11,943 bases of DNA from Bryobacterales bacterium (GTDB lineage: Bacteria > Acidobacteriota > Terriglobia > Bryobacterales > Bryobacteraceae). The translations under genes and the position numbers were made by a program. The stretch covers positions 1-11,943 of the forward strand of contig DNFG01000425.1 in assembly GCA_003487005.1 (NCBI GenBank), in the 5' to 3' direction. Below the pieces are notes generated by a model that ran no database searches, was not told the DNA's origin, and worked only from the letters and a program-made list of their open reading frames with translations. Below, piece after piece: positions 6,472 to 11,943 of the stretch (position 1 is the first letter of the stretch; each line of letters starts with the position of its first letter).

Positions 6472-8001
6472 ATGGTGCAGCCTGGGCGACTCGACGATCC
6501 TCTGCGGTACGACGCGCCGGTGGATCCCGCGACCGTGGTGATCTTCGGGGCGACCGGGGATCTGACGCGGCGGAAGCTGGTGCCGGCCTTGTTCCGGCTC
6601 GCTTATGAGCGGAGGTTGCCGGCGGGATTTGCGGTGGTGGGGGTTTCGCGGACCGCGATGAGTGACGAAGCGTTCCGGGAGCGGATGCGGGGGGCGGTGG
6701 AGGAATTCCTGGAAGACAGCCCGTTTGACGCGGAGTTGTGGGCGGATTTCGCGCGGGGGCTGTTCTACGTGAGCGGGGACGTTCACGACACGAATCTGTA
6801 TTCCCGTTTGAAACAGAAGTTGGAGGAAGTGGACCGGGAGCGGCAGACGGCGGGGAACGTTCTGTTCTACCTCTCGACGCAGCCGAGCCACTACGCGCCG
6901 GCGGCGCGGGGCTTGGGCGGCGCGGGTTTGCAGGCGGGCGAGGGATGGCGGCGACTGGTAGTCGAAAAACCGTTCGGGCATGACGGACCGAGCGCGGCGG
7001 CGCTGAACCGCGAACTCCGCGAGGTATTCTCCGAAGACGAGATCTACCGGATTGACCACTACCTGGGCAAGGAGACGGTCCAGAACATTCTGGCCTTCCG
7101 GTTCGGGAACGGCATCTTCGAGCCGTTGTGGAACCGGCGCTACGTCAGCCATGTCCAGATCACGGCGGCGGAGTCGATTGGCGTGGAGGGCCGCGGGGCC
7201 TATTATCAGGAGGCCGGCGCACTGCGCGACATGATCCAGAACCATCTGCTGCAGGTGATGGCGACGATGGCGATGGAGCCTCCGGCGGCGTACGAAGCGG
7301 ACGCGGTTCGCGATGAGCGGGCGAAACTTTTGAGGGCGATCCGCGTGTGGACACCCGCCGAGGCGGCGGAGAATGCCGTGGCTGGGCAATATGGTCCGGC
7401 GCGGATAGGCGGCGCGGACGTCGCCGGATTCCGGCAGGAGCCGGGCGTGGACCCGGCGGCGCGAACGGATACCTACGCGGCGGTCACCCTCGAAGTGGAC
7501 AACTGGCGATGGGCGGGCGTGCCGTTTTACATCCGTTCCGGCAAGCGGATGCCGAAGCGGGTGACGGACGTGGCGATTCAATTCAACCGCGCACCGCTGG
7601 CGATGTTCGAGGCGGGCGCGGGGCGCGTGCAGGAGAGCTACCCGAACCTGCTTGTCCTGCGAATTCAACCGGAAGAGGGGATTTCGTTGAGGTTTTTCTC
7701 GAAGCAGCCGGGTTCGGGAATGCGGCTGCGTCCGGTGACGATGGACTTCAACTACGGCACGAGTTTTGGGACGCGGTCGCCGTCGGCGTACGAGACGCTG
7801 CTGATGGACGCACTCCAGGGCGATGCGACGCTGTACACGCGACAGGACATGGTGGAAGCGAGTTGGGCGGTGGTGTCGCCGGTGCTTGCGCATTGGGCGG
7901 AGGCGCAGTTTGAGTTCCCGAACTACGCGGCGGGCACGTGGGGCCCCGAGGCCAGCGACCAGATGCTCGCCCGGCGCGGCCACACCTGGAGGGTTCCGTA
8001 A
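6472..8001 (+). CDS. zwf: Glucose-6-phosphate dehydrogenase
   Basis: Oxidises glucose 6-phosphate to 6-phosphogluconolactone with reduction of NADP+ (or NAD+), the first step of the oxidative pentose phosphate pathway, in the cytoplasm. The 509 residues match the usual family length. The dinucleotide-binding signature GATGDLTRRKL is at 26-36, EKPFGHD at 165-171, and the substrate/active-site signature RIDHYLGKE at 193-201 (H196 and K200). H258 in DMIQNHLLQ fits the catalytic base, and IRSGKRMPKR (354-363) is the expected substrate-side loop. An in-frame stop at 6460-6462 fixes the N terminus at or after ATG 6472, which has no nearby ribosome-binding sequence. opcA follows after 3 bases, then pgl, so the window encodes the dehydrogenase, its helper and the next enzyme as one unit. 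Confidence 0.97.
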   Translation: MVQPGRLDDPLRYDAPVDPATVVIFGATGDLTRRKLVPALFRLAYERRLPAGFAVVGVSRTAMSDEAFRERMRGAVEEFLEDSPFDAELWADFARGLFYVSGDVHDTNLYSRLKQKLEEVDRERQTAGNVLFYLSTQPSHYAPAARGLGGAGLQAGEGWRRLVVEKPFGHDGPSAAALNRELREVFSEDEIYRIDHYLGKETVQNILAFRFGNGIFEPLWNRRYVSHVQITAAESIGVEGRGAYYQEAGALRDMIQNHLLQVMATMAMEPPAAYEADAVRDERAKLLRAIRVWTPAEAAENAVAGQYGPARIGGADVAGFRQEPGVDPAARTDTYAAVTLEVDNWRWAGVPFYIRSGKRMPKRVTDVAIQFNRAPLAMFEAGAGRVQESYPNLLVLRIQPEEGISLRFFSKQPGSGMRLRPVTMDFNYGTSFGTRSPSAYETLLMDALQGDATLYTRQDMVEASWAVVSPVLAHWAEAQFEFPNYAAGTWGPEASDQMLARRGHTWRVP

Positions 8002-8004
8002 ACC

Positions 8005-8958
8005 ATGCTGGATGCAAGCCGCGTGTTGAGGGAACTGGACTCGCTCTGGCGGACCACAGGCAAGCAGGAGAGCGGGGGCGTGCTGCGCGCCTGCGCGATG
8101 ACCATGCTGGTGGCTGGCGGCGACTGCGATGAGGCTGCAGAAACGCTGGCGGATTTGACGCGCGAACATCCGAGCCGTCTGGTGCTGATCGCTGAACGGC
8201 CAGGTGCGGGCGAGCCATCAGCGCGGGCGAATGTCCAATGCTGGATGCCGTTCGGACGCCGTCAGCAGATCTGTTCGGAGCAGATTGAGATGGAGGCCGA
8301 GCAGCTTGGAGAACTACTGCCGGCGGTGCGCGGCGTCTTGGTTCCGGACCTGCCCGTGGTGCTTTGGTGCCGCGATCTGGCGCTGGCGGGCCGCGCGGAG
8401 TTTCACGAACTGGCTGCGCTGGCCGGGAAGGTGATTGTCGACACGGCGGGGTTGGCGGACGCGGCCGAGGCCTGGGCCGTGCTGGCGAAGTTCGATTCGG
8501 GCCGGGCCGTGGTGGCGGATCTTGCCTGGACGCGTCTCACGCGCTGGCGCGAGACGGTGCAGCAGGCGTTCCGCTCCGAAGCGTGCCGGGAGAAATTGAG
8601 CGCGGTCGAGCAGGTCCAACTGAAATGGGCGGGCGCCGGCATGCCGTCCACCGTGGCCTATCTGGCGGGCTGGTTGCGCTGGCTCGCGCCCCGGGCCGAA
8701 CTCGACTTGGCCTGCATCGACGCGCGGATGCCCGCGAAAGGCTTCGGGAGGATCCGGGAATTGCGGCTGAGCGGGCCGGATTTGGAGGTCCGCCTGCGGC
8801 GTCCGGAAGGAATCGGCGTGGCGATTGAAATCGAAGGACTGGCGGCCCGGATGATGTTTCCGCGGCTCGATCAGTCGGCGTTATTGCGGGAGGAGTTGTC
8901 CGTGTTTGGACGTGACGAGCACTTCGAGCAGGCACTTGAGCGGAGCAGGGCCGCGTGA
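8005..8958 (+). CDS. opcA: Glucose-6-phosphate dehydrogenase assembly/activator protein OpcA
   Basis: A 317-residue protein of the OpcA family, which in cyanobacteria is needed for full glucose-6-phosphate dehydrogenase activity and in actinobacteria is encoded next to zwf. Family features visible here are RACAMTMLV (28-36), HPSR (55-58), PDLPVVLWCRD (114-124), DLAWTRLTRWRE (172-183) and YLAGWLRWL (219-227). There are seven cysteines (30, 41, 79, 90, 122, 194 and 237). Redox control of the cyanobacterial protein through thioredoxin is known, but whether any of these cysteines plays that role here is not known. ATG 8005 lies 3 bases after the zwf stop, with GGAGGG at 7988-7993 inside the zwf end. 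Its last four bases overlap the GTG start of pgl. Neighbours and motifs agree, so the assignment is firm although its biochemistry outside cyanobacteria is less certain. Confidence 0.93.
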   Translation: MLDASRVLRELDSLWRTTGKQESGGVLRACAMTMLVAGGDCDEAAETLADLTREHPSRLVLIAERPGAGEPSARANVQCWMPFGRRQQICSEQIEMEAEQLGELLPAVRGVLVPDLPVVLWCRDLALAGRAEFHELAALAGKVIVDTAGLADAAEAWAVLAKFDSGRAVVADLAWTRLTRWRETVQQAFRSEACREKLSAVEQVQLKWAGAGMPSTVAYLAGWLRWLAPRAELDLACIDARMPAKGFGRIRELRLSGPDLEVRLRRPEGIGVAIEIEGLAARMMFPRLDQSALLREELSVFGRDEHFEQALERSRAA

Positions 8959-9668
8959 ACGAAATTCCGGTTTATGAGACGCCGGTGGCGGCGGCAGTAG
9001 CCTGCGCGGAGGCGCTGCGGTCGTTGATCGAGGACGCCCTGGCTGAACGCAGCGTTGCGCGCGTGGCGGTATCGGGCGGGTCCACGCCCAGGCTCATGTT
9101 CGATGCGTTGAGCGCGATGCCGCTCGACTGGAAGCGCATCGACTGGTTCTGGGTGGACGAACGCTGCGTGCCGCCCAGCGATGAACAAAGCAACTACGCG
9201 ATGACCGCGCGGCACCTGTTCACGCCCGCTGGCGTGCCTGCCGAACGGATTCATCGTGTGCGAGGCGAACTGCCGCCGGCGGAAGCGCTGGAGCAGTATC
9301 TCGCGGAGATCGAGCAGGTCTTCCAGACTGACTTCCCCGAGTTCGACGTGGTCCAACTCGGGTTGGGGGCCGATGCGCACACCGCCAGCCTGTTCCCAGG
9401 CGAACCTTTGATCGAAGAGATTGGCGGCGTCGCGGCGGCGGTGTACGTCCGAAAACTCGAGCAGTGGCGGATCACGCTGCTGCCCGAGGCCCTCTTCTCG
9501 GCAAGAGCGCGGTTGGTGCTGGTGACCGGCGAGGACAAGGCCGAAGCGCTCCGCCGGATCACCTCGGAACCACTGGAGCCGAGGCGTCTGCCCGGTCAGT
9601 TGCTTCTCTCGCAGCAGGCCTTGTCGCACTTCTTCCTCGATCGCGCGGCGGCGGCCGGGCTGGAATGA
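8955..9668 (+). CDS. pgl: 6-phosphogluconolactonase
   Basis: Hydrolyses 6-phosphogluconolactone to 6-phosphogluconate, the second step of the oxidative pentose phosphate pathway, in the cytoplasm. The 237-residue length is typical of the DevB/Pgl type. Visible motifs are SGGSTP (40-45), VDER (67-70), the long signature LGLGADAHTASLFPG (135-149), WRITL (171-175) and GEDKAEA (192-198). Translation starts at GTG 8955 within a GTGA overlap with the opcA stop, indicating translational coupling; GGAG at 8942-8945 may help. This completes zwf-opcA-pgl, the same order as in many actinobacteria. The next enzyme, 6-phosphogluconate dehydrogenase, is not in the window. Confidence 0.95.
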   Translation: MNEIPVYETPVAAAVACAEALRSLIEDALAERSVARVAVSGGSTPRLMFDALSAMPLDWKRIDWFWVDERCVPPSDEQSNYAMTARHLFTPAGVPAERIHRVRGELPPAEALEQYLAEIEQVFQTDFPEFDVVQLGLGADAHTASLFPGEPLIEEIGGVAAAVYVRKLEQWRITLLPEALFSARARLVLVTGEDKAEALRRITSEPLEPRRLPGQLLLSQQALSHFFLDRAAAAGLE

Positions 9669-9669
9669 G

Positions 9670-10542
9670 ATGATCTCGCGCCGGAATCTGCTGGCCGCGC
9701 TGGTGCCCTACCCGGGCACGCGCGTGCGCATCGTGGCGGGCGGCGACGTCATGCTGGCGCGCTGGATCGGCCGCAAGACCAGGCTGATGGAGGACTGGGC
9801 CTGGCCCTTCCGCCATCTCTCTGAAACCCTGCTGGCCGCCGACATCGCGTTCGTGAATCTGGAGTCGCCGTTCTGTCAGAAAGGGCCTTACGAACAGCCG
9901 GGCGTGATGCTGTTCCGGGCGCGGCCCGAGATGATCGAAGGATTGACGCTCGCCGGCATCGATGTGGTTTCGATCGCCAATAACCATGTCCGCGACGCGG
10001 GCGCTGCCGGCATCGAGTACACTCTCAAGCATCTTAAGGACCACGGCATCGTGGCCGCCGGAATGAAGGACGGAGTGTTGGTGGAGCGGGCGCGCACCGG
10101 TTTCCGCTTCCTCGCCTACACCTACGATCAACGCAACGGCAACTGGCCGGAGGACGACAATCGCATCGCAGGCCTCGACATGGAGTTGATGCACGAGGAA
10201 GTGGCGGCTGCGCGGACGCGCGACGAAGTGGTGCTCGTTTCCATGCATGCAGGAACCGAATACGCCCCGAAGGCGAGTCCGCTACAGACGGCCTTCGCGC
10301 GCGCGGCCATCGATGCCGGCGCTGCCGCGGTGCTCGGTCATCATCCCCATGTTCGCCAGCCTGCCGAAGAGTACAAAGGCGGCGTGATCTTCTACTCGCT
10401 CGGTAACCTCGTCTTCGACCAGTTCCAGCGCAAGGAGACGCAGTTGGGCTCGCTGGCCGAACTCGATTTTGAAGACGGTAAGCTTCGCGAATGGCGGCTG
10501 CGCGAAGTGAGCCTCGCAGGCGGCCAGCCGAAACTCATGTAA
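9670..10542 (+). CDS. CapA/PgsA-like metallophosphatase (PGA_cap family)
   Basis: A 290-residue member of the bacterial capsule-synthesis (PGA_cap) branch of calcineurin-like metallophosphatases. Metal-site motifs appear in the expected order: GDVML (25-29), NLESP (63-67), NNHVRDAG (104-111), SMHAGTEY (191-198), LGHHPHV (222-228) and SLGNLVFD (243-250). It is shorter than many CapA proteins (about 350-400 residues) but has the whole core. The N terminus SRRNLL (3-8) resembles a twin-arginine motif, yet the following hydrophobic stretch is only about seven residues before VPYPG, so export is doubtful. ATG 9670 is one base after the pgl stop, with no evident ribosome-binding site, so translation is probably coupled. 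A role in poly-gamma-glutamate or capsule formation is a family label only; the tight link to pentose phosphate genes does not explain its substrate. Confidence 0.88.
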   Translation: MISRRNLLAALVPYPGTRVRIVAGGDVMLARWIGRKTRLMEDWAWPFRHLSETLLAADIAFVNLESPFCQKGPYEQPGVMLFRARPEMIEGLTLAGIDVVSIANNHVRDAGAAGIEYTLKHLKDHGIVAAGMKDGVLVERARTGFRFLAYTYDQRNGNWPEDDNRIAGLDMELMHEEVAAARTRDEVVLVSMHAGTEYAPKASPLQTAFARAAIDAGAAAVLGHHPHVRQPAEEYKGGVIFYSLGNLVFDQFQRKETQLGSLAELDFEDGKLREWRLREVSLAGGQPKLM

Positions 10543-10544
10543 AC

Positions 10545-10560
10545 TACGAAGGTTTTCGTT
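10545..10560. promoter_or_regulatory. Upstream operator half of a two-box BlaI-type operator
   Basis: TACGAAGGTTTTCGTT is an imperfect palindrome with half-sites TACGAA and TTCGTT. It shares its first eight bases with the perfect palindrome at 10567-10582, exactly 22 bases downstream. Its last two bases are the first two bases of the TTGACA -35 element. Binding by the BlaI protein encoded next is inferred from position. Confidence 0.72.
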
Positions 10561-10586
10561 GACATCTACGAAGGACTTCGTATAGA
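10559..10586 (+). promoter_or_regulatory. Promoter of the blaI-blaR1-type operon
   Basis: A perfect TTGACA -35 element (10559-10564) and a TATAGA -10 element (10581-10586) are separated by 16 bases. Transcription should start at about 10592-10595, on or just before the GTG start codon at 10595, which implies a leaderless or nearly leaderless mRNA. Both hexamers share their first two bases with the ends of the flanking palindromes, so a bound repressor would block polymerase. Confidence 0.85.
10567..10582. promoter_or_regulatory. Downstream operator: perfect TACGAAG palindrome in the promoter spacer
   Basis: TACGAAGGACTTCGTA has perfect seven-base arms (TACGAAG and CTTCGTA) around GA. It fills most of the 16-base promoter spacer and its last two bases are the TA of the -10 element. 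BlaI/MecI repressors bind as dimers to dyads with TAC...GTA ends, and the distal gene pair encodes such a repressor, so autorepression is likely. Confidence 0.78.
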
Positions 10587-10594
10587 GTCAGGGT

Positions 10595-10990
10595 GTGAGC
10601 GGAAGACTCCCGGATTTACCCAAACCGACCGCCGCGGAACTCGAGATCCTCGGCGTACTCTGGCAGACTGGCCCGGCCACGGTCCGGCGCGTCCACGAGG
10701 TGCTGGAAGCCCGCAAGGGCGCGGGTTACACGACGGTCCTGAAGACGATGCAGATCATGGCGGACAAGGGTCTGCTGGAGCGCGAAGAATCGGCGAAGGC
10801 GCATGTGTACACGCCGGTCCTCCGCCAGGAAGACACGCAGCGGCAGTTGGTGGACGACCTGCTCGAAAAGGTCTTCGGGGGGTCGGCTTCGCAACTCGTC
10901 ATGCGGGCGCTTTCCGGGCGCCGCACGTCCAAGAAGGAGATGGCCGAAATCCGCCGGATGCTGGACGAGTATGAAGGAGGCAAGCGATGA
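10595..10990 (+). CDS. blaI: BlaI/MecI/CopY-family transcriptional repressor
   Basis: A 131-residue repressor. Residues 8-75 form the winged helix typical of the family: PTAAELEILGVLW (11-23), a recognition helix in GAGYTTVLKTMQIM (42-55) and the wing ending in VYTPVL (71-76). The rest (about 80-126) is the helical dimerisation region, with GGSASQLVMRAL (95-106) near where the family is cut by its partner peptidase. GTG 10595 is the only plausible start, because an in-frame TAG at 10583-10585 closes the frame upstream; no ribosome-binding site is visible. The stop overlaps the start of the M56 gene (ATGA). It should repress its own operon through the two palindromes upstream. No beta-lactamase gene is in view, so the regulon and inducer are unknown; the symbol is by family only. 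Confidence 0.93.
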   Translation: MSGRLPDLPKPTAAELEILGVLWQTGPATVRRVHEVLEARKGAGYTTVLKTMQIMADKGLLEREESAKAHVYTPVLRQEDTQRQLVDDLLEKVFGGSASQLVMRALSGRRTSKKEMAEIRRMLDEYEGGKR

Positions 10991-11943
10991 ACGCCTGGGG
11001 CTGGGCTTTGATTCACTTCCTCTGGCAGGGCGCGGTGATCGCGCTGGCTCTTGCCGTCGTGCTTCGGGCCTGGCGGGCGAAGGGTCCGGAATTCCGTTAC
11101 GCGGCCGCGTGCGTGGCGCTCGCCGTGATGGCTTTGGCGCCGGTGGCGACGGCGTTGCTGCTGGCGGGCAGCGGGGCGGGGAAGCCGGCGGTCTGGGTGG
11201 ACGAATCGGTCCCGCAGATCGCGGAATCGCTTGCGCCGTTCACCGGAACCCGCCCGGGGATGCCCCTCGACTGGCTGGTGGCGCTCTGGGCGGCGGGCGC
11301 GGCTGCGCTTCTTCTGCGCGCTTGTGGCGGCTGGTATGTCGCGCGGCGGCGCACGCTCTCGGGCATCCCGCTCGACTACCCGTTGAGCCGGCTGATGCAG
11401 CGGATGGAGATGACGGGCGTCGTGGAGCTGATGGAATCTGCGGTGGCGCGAACGCCACAGGTGTTCGGCTGGCTTCGTCCGGTGATCGTGGTGCCGGCGG
11501 CGGCGCTCGCGCGGCTGTCCCCCTCCGAATTTGAAGCGGTGCTGGCGCACGAACTGGCGCACATCCGGCGGCGGGATTATCTGGTGAACCTGGCGCAGAC
11601 GGTGGTGGAATCGGTGCTGTTCTATCATCCGGCGGTGTGGTGGGTGTCGCGGCGCATTCGCGAGGAGCGCGAATTGTGCTGCGACGATTGGGCGGTGCAC
11701 GTCTGTGGCGACCGCGTGGCGTATTCGAAGGCTCTAATGAAGGTTGAAGAGGAGACCCCCATGTTCGCAATGGCAGCTTCGGCAACGGGATTAAAAGCGA
11801 GAATTGCGCGCCTTTTGGGCGTGGAAAACGATGTGAAATGGCGCTGGAGCGCGCCAATGGCGCCCGTGGCCGCGGCCGCGCTGGCGTTGATGCTGGTGGG
11901 CGGACCCTGGTGGGCCCTGGCGTCGCAGCCTGAACCGCCGCCC
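10987..11943 (+). CDS. M56-family (BlaR1/MecR1-like) membrane metallopeptidase, cut by right edge
   Basis: The first 319 residues are in the window and the frame stays open to the end. Hydrophobic segments at about 5-27, 37-61 and 94-112 precede the zinc peptidase domain. That domain shows HELAH (188-192) and EERELCCDDWAV (226-237), where a downstream acidic residue (E229 or D233) should complete the metal site. A further hydrophobic segment lies at about 288-312 (after KWRW), followed by a Pro-rich stretch where the window ends. In BlaR1 this peptidase inactivates the repressor after a sensor domain detects a signal. The sensor part would lie past the edge and cannot be judged; acidobacterial members often carry other C-terminal domains instead of a penicillin-binding one. 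ATG 10987 overlaps the blaI stop by 4 bases, showing translational coupling. Confidence 0.93.
   Translation, partial: MNAWGWALIHFLWQGAVIALALAVVLRAWRAKGPEFRYAAACVALAVMALAPVATALLLAGSGAGKPAVWVDESVPQIAESLAPFTGTRPGMPLDWLVALWAAGAAALLLRACGGWYVARRRTLSGIPLDYPLSRLMQRMEMTGVVELMESAVARTPQVFGWLRPVIVVPAAALARLSPSEFEAVLAHELAHIRRRDYLVNLAQTVVESVLFYHPAVWWVSRRIREERELCCDDWAVHVCGDRVAYSKALMKVEEETPMFAMAASATGLKARIARLLGVENDVKWRWSAPMAPVAAAALALMLVGGPWWALASQPEPPP

Noticed and set aside
6304..8169. N-terminal extension of the - strand receiver frame across zwf
   Set aside because: The 622-codon extension is antisense to zwf, low in complexity and unlike any receiver partner; ATG at 6303 gives a normal receiver length.
10726..11857. 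Antisense open frames opposite the M56 peptidase gene
   Set aside because: The + strand frame carries HELAH and the downstream acidic metal-site motif and continues coupled translation from blaI; the antisense products are Arg/Pro/Ala-rich.

Overview
This is a high-GC bacterial chromosome segment with tightly packed genes, almost all on the + strand. Gene content points to an acidobacterium, perhaps of the Solibacter/Bryobacter type: a long periplasmic multiheme cytochrome fused to a membrane cytochrome b, a secreted protein made of carboxypeptidase-regulatory-like repeats, a zwf-opcA-pgl cluster, and a BlaI repressor with an M56 (BlaR1-like) peptidase. This placement is an inference from gene families, because the window holds no rRNA or other phylogenetic marker.

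Layout. Positions 1-83 are a leader with a very strong GC hairpin. Positions 84-3227 hold a two-gene respiratory module: a nine-heme c / cytochrome b fusion resembling Geobacter CbcL in architecture, then a three-helix NapC/NirT-like cytochrome with six heme sites, the first of CX3CH type. A tandem-domain universal stress protein follows (3286-4152), then a secreted protein of five beta-sandwich modules (4309-5934). The only gene on the - strand (5926-6303) encodes a stand-alone, degenerate response-regulator receiver; it meets the secreted-protein gene tail to tail with a 9-base overlap.

Positions 6472-10542 are a run with gaps of 3 bases or fewer or short overlaps: glucose-6-phosphate dehydrogenase (zwf), its assembly/activator protein OpcA, 6-phosphogluconolactonase (pgl) and a CapA-type metallophosphatase. 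The first three make up the NADPH-producing entry into the oxidative pentose phosphate pathway; gnd is not in the window. Positions 10595-11943 hold a blaI-blaR1-type pair, with the peptidase cut by the right edge.

The clearest regulatory element is in the 52-base gap before blaI. A promoter TTGACA-N16-TATAGA is interleaved with two 16-base palindromes spaced exactly 22 bases apart, and the predicted transcription start falls on or next to the GTG start codon. This suggests an autorepressed, leaderless blaI transcript. zwf shows a weaker version of the leaderless arrangement. No tRNA, rRNA, CRISPR array, insertion sequence or convincing intrinsic terminator was seen. No gap between genes exceeds 170 bases. 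The best candidate for something functionally new is the cytochrome pair at the left edge.
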